Positions 21,276 through 38,359 of a DNA stretch of 64,000 nt are shown here, in pieces. The stretch is taken from contig JAIXMP010000007.1 in NCBI GenBank assembly GCA_025677815.1, positions 682,001 through 746,000 on the forward strand, in the 5' to 3' direction. The position numbers and the translations under genes are program-made. The notes beneath the pieces were generated by a model. It was not told where the DNA came from and did not search any database. It worked only from the letters and a program-made list of their open reading frames with translations. How positions within the stretch are numbered: the stretch's first letter is position 1; every line of letters starts with the position of its first letter. Source of the DNA: Phascolomyces articulosus. Its lineage: Eukaryota > Mucoromycota > Mucoromycetes > Mucorales > Lichtheimiaceae.

Positions 21276-23060
21276 ATGTTGCCTGATGATCTTTCAAAGT
21301 TACGCGTTGTTGATTTAAAAGCTGAGCTTACACAACGTAAATTACCAACGAAAGGTAAAAAAGACGAACTTATAGCTCGTTTACAGCAATGGCTTGATGA
21401 AAACAAAGATCAAGATCAAAACAATGGTCAGCAAATAGAAGAAGAACAGCAACAGCAAGAGGAAGAATCTCAATCTGAATTAGCTCCAGCAACAGCAATA
21501 AATGAACAACAAAAAGAGGCATCACCACAAACTGAAGCTGCAGAAGAAAAAAAGCAAATTGATTCATCGCCTATGGATGAGGATACAAATAAACCAAGCG
21601 ATGCTGAAGTAGTATCAGCACCAGCACCGCCTGTTGAAAAAGAACCTCAACCTGCAACAACAGAGCCTATGAACACAGAGGAAGAGGTTAAACCAACCGA
21701 ACCAGAACCAGTACCAGTACCAACAGCACCTGTAGAAGAACCGAAGCCTGTAGAACAGCAGGAAACCCCTATGGAATCCACACCTGTCGAAGAAGAAAAG
21801 AAGAAAGAGACAAAAGAGGAAACATCGGCAGAATCAACAGAGCCCATTAATGAAGATTTGGATATAAAGGGAACAAAACGAAAACGATTAGAACCAGAAG
21901 GTATAGTGTTGTAATGGTAAATTGTGATGAGATGTATACCTCGTATCTAAAATATTTGAATCTATTTGAATCTATAGCTAGAGAATCACCTGAAAAACGA
22001 AGCAAAGCAAGAACAGAAGAGACAGCAGTAAGTTTTCTTGAAGGAAGAGGGGTGATGAAAGTGAATAATAATAATAATAATAAACGTACTTATTTCTTAC
22101 GATTATTTTTAATGTTTAGGAAAAGCAGGATGAAAAACAAACAAATTCTGATGAGAAAGCCCCAGGTATCAGCAGTTCAGCTATATATATCAAAGGGTTT
22201 GTACGGCCCTTGATTATTAGACATGTCCAAGAACTGATTGGTCAATACGGTACAGTCAAACGGTTTTGGATGGATGCAATTAAAACACATTGTTATGTCA
22301 TTGTAAGTTTTTTTTTTTTTTTCAACCTTGGAGTATCAAACTCTTTGTTTGTTTTCTTCCTTTCCATGAATCGGTTACTAATTCCCAACCTGCTTTGGAA
22401 ATTGTATATTTATTAGTATGAATCTGAAAAAGAAGCGCAGGATGCATTTTCAGGTATCGATGGCATTGTCTTTCCTCGTGACACGGGCCGAAAAGTACAA
22501 GTTGGCGGATTGACACCGGAACAAGCCGAAACATTGATTGGTCAAGAACAGGCAGCAGCATCTAAGAGTATGAAACTTGACTGGGAAAAGGCTATTAAAG
22601 CTGCTGTACGAGGTGAAGTGTTGGAATCAAGTCCCACTCCAACAGATCAAGGTGAAGCACGACGACATCGTCTCAGTGGTATTGGTCAAATCACTCGAGA
22701 ATTACAAAAAGGTACCCTCCAAAAAAAGTTAATAAAATGACCATCCAAGAAGAAAGGATAGAAAGTATACAAGTGAACTAAAATCATTTTTGTCTGTGAT
22801 ATTACAATATAGCTGCCACGGCATCTGTTCTTGCTCCGGGTAGTGCATTACCACCTGCAGTTGAAGAACGATCTGTCCACTTGGTTCAAACCGATACTTC
22901 TTCAGGTAAATTGGAACAACAACAAGAACCTTCTGTATCTGCACCAGCACCTACAGCTTCCCTTGATGAACTCTTCCGCAAGACAACTACTCTACCCAAC
23001 TTATATTATCTTCCAGTTGCGGAATCGGTAGCCAAACAAAGATTAGAAAAATTGAAATAA
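21276..23060 (+). CDS. Acinus-like SAP/RRM protein (ASAP complex / exon-junction associated)
   Basis: Five exons: 21276-21900, 21978-22027, 22120-22302, 22417-22711, 22813-23060; 466 residues, all joins GT-AG and in frame. Residues 1-36 form a SAP DNA-binding motif (LSKLRVVDLKAELTQRKLPTKG). A Glu/Pro/Gln-rich linker follows, then KRKR and a basic SPEKRSKAR stretch. Residues about 245-320 form a divergent RRM with IYIKGFVRP and FWMDAIKTHCYVIYES, the Acinus pattern. The C-terminus holds LDELFRKT and LPNLYYLPV, matching the RSB motif by which Acinus binds RNPS1 and SAP18. Known Acinus proteins act in the nucleus in mRNA splicing and chromatin regulation. It is shorter than animal Acinus. Confidence 0.88.
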
Positions 23061-23561
23061 AATAAAAAAAGAAATACAAATCTTATAGCGGATTGGAATA
23101 TTCATGACAGTTTATTGCTATATATCAAGTTATGCTAAAATGACTGTTTTCAATTAAAAATGATTATCCTTCTATTTCCTTTTCATCTACTCCAATCCAT
23201 TACCCTTAATGTTCATTTAATATAAAAAAAACATCAAATTTAAAAAATAATAATTATTATGATGCAATATGTTCAAATTGAATATGTAAACCAACATGTG
23301 TTTTTAATATTATGGTGCAATGTGTGTTACGATGATAAAAGTACACAGCACGTCAAACAAAAAAGGTTGTCAACACAATAGACTTGTAAGTACATAAGAT
23401 CATGATAATCTATCTTGTAATCGTGACGGCCACTCGGAGTGGAGCGGAAGAAGAATTTGTGAATCCACATCTTTTTTACCCTGTACAGAAGACCATCTAT
23501 CTCTTTTTTTTTTTTTTTTTTACTCCACACTTCTTTTTCTTTTTGAAACAAAATAACAAAC

Positions 23562-25305
<1,744 letters not shown>

Positions 25306-26008
25306 ATAAATCACTCCCCGCCATTATTGATGGTTTCACTATGTAATTAACCCTCCCTACTCAAACTTGCATTGCATTTTCCCTCTTACCTCTTTTTACG
25401 TTATCTTATTTAATCCTCCCTTGTCTTTCAAAAATTCTCTATCTTCGTATTATACACAACAGCATTCACATCTTTATACTATGTTGACAAAAACTGTGTT
25501 TTTCTCTTTTGTACAAAAAAAAAGTTAAATATTTATCAGAAATAGAATATGATTTTTTTCTTCTGAACAAAATCAAAAAAAAATATTTGGAAGTGTTACA
25601 GAATGTTAAAGAAACAGAGTGCTTTCTTGTTGGGTATACTATAGAATATACACATCCCATCAGTTGCCATTTGAAGGAAACCAATTATAAACAAATTGTA
25701 GTTATAAAATATAAATTGAATTTGACCGTCTGATTTGGATCTGTCCACTACGGTTCGATATTTATATTTTATGAAAATACAAATAAAGAAACTTTGGAAG
25801 AAGTCAACATATCTTTTTTTGAATAACTTTTCGCAAAGAAAGGAAGAGATACTGGTAGGTAATAATATATATAAAATAGTAAAAAGATATGTAATAATAG
25901 TAATACTAATAGCAGTAATAATAATAATAATAATATACTATGTAATAATAATAACATATAAAATAGCAGGATATATAGTAATGAATTTTTTTTGGATGGT
26001 GTATTTCT
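25306..26008. other. Convergent 3' intergenic region
   Basis: 3' flanks of LYS12 (+) and the OSBP gene (-). A C/T-rich stretch follows the LYS12 stop, then AT-rich DNA with (TAA)n repeats near 25900-25960. No gene is seen. Confidence 0.5.
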
Positions 26009-29000
26009 TCACCAGATATCAAATTGATCACTAGGCCACTGACCCGTCTCTCTCGCTTGCCAATATTCACCTCCGTATTGCCATGATCGTGGAATACCAT
26101 CTTCAGATGGTATCAATGTTGGGTCTGTATATTTATCTTCTTGAAGTTTAAACCAGCGTGGTTTCCACGGCACACCCATGGTTTCAAATTGTTTTCGTCG
26201 TTCACGTTGTTGTTGTTCAATCCTTAATTTTTCTGTATCAGCTTCTTCCACATGTCCTTTAAATAGTTTTCATCCATTGAATCAGTTTTTATTTCTTTAT
26301 ATTATCAAGGCCAAAAAAAAAGCCTTCATGCCCACTTCCATTCTCCTAATTTTGTTTCTATTTAATTTACCATGTTCATAAAGTCGTTGATCTGGTCGAT
26401 ATCGAGTATCTGTCTTTGGTATCTTATTTTGTTCAATAGCTGTAATCTCATTTAATTCGGTAGCAAATTGAGTAAATCCAAAATAACGCACATAATCTTT
26501 GAACGTTGGAGGGGATGCAGTCCATAATACCGATAATTGATTTGGATTGATTTCTTCTGCCAGCATTTCATTCCATTTACCAACAACACGTCGTACTTTA
26601 TGTCCAGTGGGATCATAAGCATACATCATGATTTCATTACATTGTTTTGCTGAACCAAACAAGTATCCACCTGTGCCTTCTTTGAAAGTGACAATGACAT
26701 ATTCCCCTGTAGTATGATTCATCACCTTCATTTCACCCACATGTTCCAAATATTTGTTACCAGCAATCATATTGCGTAACCAACTGGATGGTTTGGAATA
26801 GGTAATATAATCATCATGATCTGTCAGTGTAACATGGTAAGTACCTTCATTGATGAATTCCTGTAACAAAAAAAAAACGGGTTTTGTTTGTTTGTTATTG
26901 TTATTATTATTGTAGTTGGGAAAAAAAGGACAACAAAACGGAGCAAGAGGCAGACTGTTTACCATTGATTTGCCCCAGAATTTACTTCGGATTTTGACAC
27001 ATTGCCATATTTTATAGTTTTGGGATTCTGCATGTGCCTAAAATAATCGCGTAATTATTTTTTTCAATATCAATTTTAAAAAGAAAGAACTACCAATGGA
27101 TATATCTTATGAATGACTTACAGCGATCATCAATGGATTATGGCACACTTTTTCTGCAATGAACCGGAACCCTTTATCTGGACGTACATTCTCATATGTT
27201 TCGTTCATCATTGGATTAAATGGCTATATATATAGATCAACATATATATATATACATAATGGATTTTGTTGTGCTTTTTTTAGAAGAAAGAGAAATATCC
27301 TCCAGCTTTATTTTTGAAATAACAAAGAAATACGGTCCTTCATGCTATCATCAACTATTACTCTTTATATATATATGTAATTCAAAGCTTACCTTTCGAC
27401 CCATTCGATATTGAGATGCAGCATAACCAGATACTGCAAATACAGCAACATAAAGTAATCGATCTAATGAATCGGAAAATCCAGCAGCCTTATCAAGTAA
27501 TTCCGAATATTCCATTTCTTCACATGCTCGTTGAAGCATACTAAGTGGTTCATTCATACTGACGGGCATAGCAATAGTGGATAAATCCTTGCCCACATTT
27601 TTACGTATAAATGAAAATGCTGATACCTCATCACTTGCTGAAGGGGCTGGTAATTGTAATCGTCGTGTACATTTTGGATAACCGTTTTTTATCAATTCAA
27701 TGGAATCACACGATGGTGTACGGTCTGATCCTAAAAAAGAAATTCTCACCATTTATTAGACTATTTTTTTTACCTTTTGAAAATATAAAAATAATACCCA
27801 TATATGTTTTCTTCTACTATTATTTACCATCTCCATCATCTATATCATCGTCATCGTCATCGTCGTCATCACTATCTTCCTCTTCTCCAACAAATTGAAA
27901 ATCATCATCCTCCTCATCACCACTTAGTAAGATTTCTTCCGCATCAAAAAATTGTTCTGATAAAGTAGATCCGCGCCATGATGCCACTGTTGCATTATTA
28001 TGACGAAAAAATTCAGCTGGACTTGTTGGTACGGATAAAAATGGCGTTTCTTGTCGTTTTTGATTGTTACTGATGATGTCATATGGTGAATCTTGTCTTC
28101 GGATCGCAGAACTAGAAGATGTAGTGTCAAAAGTGGGTGTTGGTATGATTAAAGGGTTATCATTATGACTATTGTTATTTTCTTGATGAAAAACCATGGC
28201 TTGTTCAAGATTTCGCCATAGCGCTTGCATTTGAACCATTTCATCCAAAAGTTGCTGTTTCACTTGGCCCATTACCAAACGCTGTTGACTCGCAGTTGTA
28301 TCACCAGACCTCCTCCTTCGACTGCTATTATCATGGGATTCTTCCCCATCATCTACTCGTCGGAAATAATCAGTCATGTCTGCAAGAATTGCTGTGGCTA
28401 ATTGGTTGCCTTTTTTTATCTGCTGATAGCTAATACCATGACTATTGTTGCTATTATTGTTGTTGTTATCAAAAGGATGGTGTTGTTGTAGCAATTCTTG
28501 TTGATGTTGCTGTCGTTCTTCGATAGGTACAGGTGATGATGTTCGATAATCACGTAATGCTTTTGTCCATCTCGCTTGATCTTCTACAGTTAATGTCTTT
28601 AAATGATAGATCATTGTTCCAGAGTCAATATGGATCAAGCGTTGTAATGGATTGATTGAAATGGTTGCCACGAGAATTTGGATCGAACCCCGACGGACAC
28701 TCTGCGGTGATGTAGAGTAGGACAAGACACCCGATGATGACAACTGAAACCATCGCTTCGCCCAACCTTTTTAAAAATATCATTCGGTTATTTCTTAATA
28801 TAAATGGTGTTCATTTGATCCTAAATATATATATATATATATATATACCTTGCATTTTTTTACGTTTCTTTTTCAATAACCAACCTGAAACAGGTTGTTG
28901 TGCATCATCAGAAAATGATAAACGAGGATTTAATAAATTAGCATCGGCTAAGGCAACCGAAAAACTAAGTATTTTGGGCGTATTTCGTGAGAAAGTGTTA

Positions 29001-29740
29001 TCTATATAAATATACAAAAAAAAAAAACAATAGCAGATTGGGTGAGTTCAAAAGTTCAATGTGGAATGGGGTTAATCCAATATATATATGCAAAGCTCCT
29101 CTTCCTCCTTTATTGTTTTACCAAAAACAAGAATATAATTGCCAGGTTCTTGAACGATATAACTTCCTTCTACTTTGACATTGGCAGATACACAATGTTC
29201 AATTGGAAGTACTTCAATCAAATCGCCTTGTTCCTTTAATTTAACAGATGCTAATTTTCCACTTTTGGGTCGTTGGATACCATTGATATGAAGTAAACTA
29301 TGTAATCCTTGAGAATTATTATTACTTGCTGGCTTCTCTACTCTCATCCCCATTAATGTTGGCGTTGTTGTCATAACACCATTTTTTTTAAATTAATTGT
29401 TTCAGAATTGAGTTTATGCTTTTAATGAACGATAAAGTGTGGACCATACCACAATTGAATTATATTTACCGTTGTTATTCATATCATGTTGTGAAAGAGG
29501 AGGAGGGTTCGCGAGTAATAATGCATCCCCTATTGAGGTTCTCCTGTGTTGTTGTTGTTCTTGTTGTTGAATGATGAATTCAGACGATGAAGGAAGTCGA
29601 GCTGGGCCTAATCGCCTATATAAACCAAAAGCAATGTTCTTTCGTTTTGTAGTAAATGACCAACGAATAGCAGTTCCTTGAGAAGCCACATAAATATAAT
29701 GTAAATAAGAGTCTCGAGGTTGTACTTGAACTACTTCCAT
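26009..29740 (-). CDS. Oxysterol-binding protein, Osh3 type (GOLD-PH-FFAT-ORD)
   Basis: Nine exons on the minus strand: 29740-29470, about 29379-29122, 29001-28849, 28766-27828, 27730-27393, 27223-27122, 27037-26963, 26860-26371, 26256-26009; about 957 residues. Order: GOLD-like N-terminus (1-176, [26 protein letters not shown]), PH domain from about 215 ([21 protein letters not shown]), an Asn/Gln-rich linker, FFAT motif EQFFDAEE near 500 in an acidic setting, then the lipid-binding domain with LPAPS...[13 protein letters not shown]. The family moves sterol or PI4P at ER-plasma membrane contacts; FFAT binds the ER protein VAP. The OSBP fingerprint EQVSHHPP is altered to EKVCHNPL. The join of exons 1 and 2 has no AG at the place the domain would predict; an AG giving a 13-residue shorter protein exists. 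Confidence 0.9.
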
Positions 29741-31431
29741 ATTATTTTATGCATCAAGTGAGAATGAAAAATAAATAAAAAAAGAGCGAAAGAAGAGTAC
29801 AAAAGAGAGAGAAAAAGAAACGGACACATTTTAATTTGGGGGATTGTGTGTGTGTGTGTGTGTGTGAAGGAGAGTTTAATATAGAGAGGAAGGAGGGACA
29901 GTGAGGAGGGATGAGAATAATACATATAAAATGGAACGTGTGCGTAGGCAGTTTTTATTGTTGTGCGAGGCGATTCAATATAAAGGCAGTGTGGGGAATG
30001 GGTCTATTTTTCTCATACTCTCTTTCTAATGTATAATGTAGATGCTCACACAGATAGTGCACATCAGCAGGTAATGTGTTGCATTATCATTATTATTAAT
30101 AGATTGGGTCATTACCACCTTATTACTACTACATATAAAATGCTAAGCCACATCCAATTTTTTTTATTCAGCAAAGTCAAAAAGTATTTATCATTTTCAT
30201 TATTTTCTTTTTTTACAGGGTTGTAAAAATATCGTTCCCCATGGCACAAGACTCCAAAAGTCAAATCAATGACTATGTGCGAGTACTGCTTCCTAGTGCC
30301 CCGAAGGGCTAGAGAACTATCTTCTCTTGAGTGGCGAAGATCCGAAGACCTGGCAGTATCGATCCATCGCAAAAAAGCTTGATCAATACCGTGGCTGCCC
30401 TCTTTTAAATGATTCTAAAGAAAAAAAGAGAAAACAAGTTTCTTCCCGAGTTTGTTGCCTTTTTATAGTTGTTCAACAAAAATGACCGGAGCATCAACTT
30501 TTTTTTTTGGACTGCTAATTCCTTGCTCCGAACGATTTTCGCGTGTTGTATTTATAGGAAATAACAATATGAACTACATGTAAAAACAAACAATTATATA
30601 AATAAAATATCAATTCGTACATCATTGTTATATATGCTTTGATACGATTCCCTGGAATGATGTTTTTTTAAAAAATATACGCTCCACTGATTTTATATCC
30701 AATTTTTACTTGAAAGAAGCGGGAAAACTATATTATTGACAACTGAATTTTAGGCTTAGATCGATGGTGATATTTGTTACTGGTATCACAAGCAAATGAA
30801 CTGAGAAAATAAAATAAACTCATCCATCTTGAATTTGCTTATTTGACTTTCATCATCAGTCTCATCATGGTATACACCAGTCTCATCATTGGCATAAAGA
30901 TATATACTATCATCATATGTCAATATGATTTGGAATATATAAGTAGTTCTGTTATCAAGCAAAAAATCCCCAAATTGGGAAAATGATATGAATTAAAAAG
31001 GAACCAATCAGTTGATATGAATAAGAAAACTTACTTTTTATTTTGACTATAAAAAGCATGATCACTTAAAAATGTGTGTATATTGTTACAATAAGAAGAA
31101 AAAAGAACAAAAAAAAAAGGATGTGTGATTGTGAAGTGTGGATGTGTATATACGAATGTGTGTAAAGTGTACGTGAAGTGAATTGAATATTTATAAATAA
31201 TAATAATAATAAACTATAGAAAAGGTGTGTAGTGCGCGTGTATATTTGAGATACAAAAAGCTACGTGAGTTAAAAAAAAAGAGCCATGGGAGGAGTTTGT
31301 GTTTTGAGTTATATGAGTATATTATATGAGTATAAATATGAAAGAGAGAGAGAGAGAGAGAGTAGGAGAAACAAGAAATATGGGGTTGTTGGTTTTTTTT
31401 TTTTTTTTCGATCATGAAAGTTTGGTTTATT
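29741..31431. other. Intergenic region
   Basis: 5' flank of the OSBP gene and 3' flank of the penta-EF-hand gene. It holds a (GT)n tract (about 29847-29865), a (GA)n tract (about 31342-31363) and a short GC-richer coding-like remnant at 30241-30420. Confidence 0.5.
30241..30420 (+). pseudogene. Possible coding remnant with a frameshift
   Basis: An ATG at 30241 opens a frame (MAQDSKSQINDYVRVLLPSA) that stops at 30310-30312. In a shifted frame the protein-like run ENYLLLSGEDPKTWQYRSIA then KKLDQYRGCPLL continues to about 30415. One missing C in the CCCC at about 30299-30302 would explain the break. Its base composition is less AT-rich than its surroundings. The family is not recognised; a degraded mobile-element gene is possible. 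Confidence 0.35.
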
Positions 31432-32412
<981 letters not shown>

Positions 32413-35400
32413 CTTTTATAGTTTTTTTTAAGAGAGAAAAGAAATGGGGTTCGACAGGAAAGAAGAAATAAGAAAAAGAAAGAAAAATAAAGGGAAAAAG
32501 GAACTCAACGATGGCTCGGGTCAAATAAAGAGAATTTTTTTTTACTAGCAGTTTCTTTTTTTGCTGCGCATGAGCTACACAACACCATTCCTTTTTCGCA
32601 CAGCTTTTTTGACTGAGCCGTTTTTTTCTTTCTTCTACAGTACTACTTTTGGTCGATCATTTGACAGTTGATTCTTGCTCAGGTTTAAAAAATAGTAGCT
32701 AATAATAAAATTTTTTCTTGACAATCATCACCTCCATTATGGTTAAGAGTGATTAAATAGTCATAAAAAGGTGTGGACAGAAAGACATCATCTATGTGTC
32801 CTTGGCATTAAAACTTGGCAAAAAGGCAAGGGTTGCAAGGTTTTTTAGTAGTCTTTGTTTCCTCGGTTGGTTATGTTAGTTTGTTAATAATAGCCGTTTT
32901 TCCATGACGACAACCTATTTTATAATTGTTGTCCGGGACGATAATTGCCCGATCATCCTTGATGGACCGATAGTAATATCCTATTTTAGTTCATAAACCG
33001 TTTACATATGTCGTAATCAAGGTAAGAAAACAAAAGATAAAAATATGCAAGATGTGCCCTTTGTATACATCATGTTGAATGACCTCAGATATTCAAATCA
33101 AAGTTTTTTAGTACTACATCAAAAAACCAGGGCTAAAAAATCAACGTTGGTCGCTCGAAGTTTTGGAAGACTGAATCTGAAATATTGATCTAATAAAAGG
33201 GTCCCAGAACCCGACGTTTTTATGCCAGTTTTCATTATCTTAAAATAGCGCATTTTTTAGTGTATATACTTCTTTATTATACCTATATACTAAAATATAG
33301 CGTTTTATTCCATTGACAACAACTTTTGGCGCACCTTTTTTGATGCTGAGTATTCTTGTTGTTCAACTTGACATGAGATAGTCTCATGTTTATCATTTAC
33401 ATTATAATAAAAAACACGCCAACCACTTTCAGCATCAATTTGAAAAATAAGATGCGCCAACTCCATACTATTATTGATGAAAAATCCTGCACCATAAGCC
33501 ATCATGACATCATATTATTCTTTTAACCTATTGTACATTTTGTAGACTATATATAAAACTCTCTACATGCAAAACCAGTAACTACGTATGAATGTTTGAG
33601 ATACTATTTAATAATAATAGAGTATTCACTGAGTATATCATTTTTCTTGTGCATTGACAACTATGGTTATTTAATGTATATCAAATTATACCATAGATAT
33701 TACTTTTAATCCTTGGGCTATTATTATTTTGTTTATTCAACTACGTTCTTTATACGGTAATATTCAACTGTTTCTTGCCTTGTAATATTAAAAACTCATT
33801 GTTATATTAATACCTAGTAAAATCTATAAATAAATGCATAATTATTATTTAGATGTCATTGTTTCGCTTGGCAATAATAGTGTTGTGCTACTTTTTTTTT
33901 ATCTTGATTTGATAAAATGTATATTTCAGTTCTGATTACTAGCTCAGCTTCATTAAGATGAATTCTACCTACCACAAGCCAGAAAGTAATGAATCCAATG
34001 CAGTCAGAACTTGGTTTCATTTTTAAAATTAAAAAGATCATGTGATCTGATATAATTGATTACCCTAAAAATGCCATTTTGAGTTTTTATTGTGTCTCTA
34101 ATCAATGAACTGAGTAAACCAGTAGGCTAAATAAATAAATTTGACCCCAAGAGGTCCAGTGACTAATATCTATAGAATTATATAATTTATCCACTAATAC
34201 AATAGAGCAATAAATCACTTGAAGGAATTTATAGATCTGCAAGGATAAAAATATTATTCAATATGGTTCTATTATACAAAGTAAAAAATACAAATATATT
34301 ATTAATTTACATAATTAAATCATATTAAAGGTTAATGCAATAACCAACAGATAGCCTTTACATATTCGGTAATATCTGTTCTGTATCTCATTATTCATAA
34401 TTAATGTTCTCTGCGTTAGTGCTGATAACCTACTTTCTATTAAACTATTTGTCGCGATATGATACAGGCAGTTTAATAATATAATATACCAAAAAAAATA
34501 GTAAGAATAAGATTTTCAAAATAGTATCACACAACTAATTACATACAAGCGTAGTGTGCTATCATTCTTCCTTTACCAATGTTTCATATCGACTAGTGAT
34601 GTCTTTTTAGTTGCAATGTCTATTCGTAATGCAGTTTATACCCAACACCTGATACTGCCTTAGCATCATACAGTTGCTTTATGTCGTTGTTTATTGGTGA
34701 ATAAGAATTCAATAATCACTAAGAATTACGTACTTACTGAATTTTTATATATTATAGTCATTCAAGCACCAGGCTCTTCTATTATTGGTAATTTTGTTTT
34801 AAGCCTTGAAAATATAATTAAATTGGCGATCACTTTCATGTTTGTGCATAAATTTAAAAGTAAGATCTGTATTTTTTCGAAATCTATTTATTTCAAATTA
34901 CAGGATTTGGTATTGTTTTGAATGTATTATGAGATGTAATACAGTCAACATAGTCGTATATATGTAATATTTAAAAAGTTGTGATACTAAATGGTTCTAC
35001 TTGGCAAATTGGATATATATGTTTGATAATACTTTTTTTAATAGCTCTATTCCATGGCTAAATTATCATTTATGATGGCAAAGATCAGAATTTCCATTAA
35101 TAGTAGGTTTTGCTTTTTGGTTGACAGCCCTTATCTATTATTAATTTTTACATTTTCTTCTCATCTTCCTATCTCCAGAGCAAGGGAAGATCATAATAAC
35201 AAAAAATGGAAAGGTTATAGTATAAAGCTGATTCTTATATACTGCAGGGTTGTAAGAGTTTGATTATTAGATTGCTCAGGAAAATCAAACAATATGAATT
35301 ATATATTTTACTACATCACCTGAATATTTTCGATGCAAAGGAGAAAATAAAACAGAGCATAAATAGGATCAGAATAGGGTCAGGATATCGATATAATAAT

Positions 35401-36565
35401 ATATATAAAGTTTTATTGAATGATGTGTAAGTGAGAAATATTATATTTATATATGGTTATTAATGGTTTTTCTCAATAGCTTACACAAGGGAAAAAGAAG
35501 AAAAATATATTTTCTAAATGTTAAAATGTATTTAGATTATCTTTTATCAATTTGGAACAAAGAATACTATCATAACTGAGGCATATAATTCGATCAATCA
35601 AATACTAAAATCACGTTGCTTTCTATTTAGTTACTTGTCTAAAACTGGAAGAACTTGTCATTTTTCATGATGGCATCATTATTGTTTTTTCTTAAAACTA
35701 TTCGACCAGGATATAAGTAAACTAATGCATAATTCATTTATTTTTTCCCGCATATTACCATGATATTTTATCAAAATAAAACTAACCCAGTACTTTTATA
35801 GATGTTCCGAGAAAATGAACCAATGCACTGATAAACTTAAAAAAGTTTTGTATTGTCTTCGACGACAAAAACATGTCATATATATATATATAGTTGTTTT
35901 TTCTTATTATAAATAACTAAATAATATCCATAATTCATATTATATTTATATAACAATCGAACAGATTGATTTTTATACTATTTAATTATTAGTTATTATT
36001 GTCAAATGTGATATATTAGATTATGGTTTATTTATAACTTAGCAAAGAGTTTTTTCAGTGGGTAACACAACAGGATCGGCAAATAGTTGAACTCAAAAAG
36101 TAAAAAGGGTGTGGAGAGAGAGAGAGGGAGGGGGAAGGAAGCACGAGTCGAAAAGTCAGCTTTTGGACGCACACAACCAAGTCTTTAATTCGGGTTTTTG
36201 ACTAAGCGAATCCCGCTTTGTTTTAACCCAATCGAAGGTTTTTTGTTCCTCGGGATTGACTAATGGCCTTTGCCGAAAAGGAAACCTTTTGGTCTCATTC
36301 TCACGGACATGTGTAGGATAATGAAATATAACGTGGCATAAGAAAATAACAGAGAGCTCACGGGCCAGAAAAGCGGCTTTTCACATGAAAATCATCAGCC
36401 GATAATGTAACGGCTCATAAAATAAAACGCCATGTTGAAAGCCGATCAGGTAAACTTTTTTTTTTTGTTATATTTTATATTTCAAACCCCAGATTTTGTT
36501 TCCCATATTCTTTTTGTTTCTTATCTTCTTTTTTTCCCATTTTTTCCCTTTCTTCATAATAAAAT
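32413..36565. other. Long AT-rich intergenic region
   Basis: 5' flank of the penta-EF-hand gene and promoter side of the aminotransferase. A 66-codon minus-strand frame at 33305-33505 is the only coding-like signal. A (GA)n tract lies at 36114-36140. A short leader frame ATG-TTG-AAA-GCC-GAT-CAG followed by GTAAAC at 36432-36455 could be a 5' UTR exon with an intron. No other gene is seen. Confidence 0.4.
33305..33505 (-). CDS. Possible small protein or coding remnant
   Basis: 66 codons, starting MMAYGAGFFINNSMELAH, with GWRVFYYNVNDKHE in the middle and a basic end (SASKKVRQKLLS). The composition is balanced and unlike the low-complexity frames around it, but there is no recognisable family, no neighbour to give context and no obvious promoter. 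It may be an exon of a decayed gene. Confidence 0.3.
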   Translation of the reverse strand: MMAYGAGFFINNSMELAHLIFQIDAESGWRVFYYNVNDKHETISCQVEQQEYSASKKVRQKLLSME

Positions 36566-38359
<1,794 letters not shown>

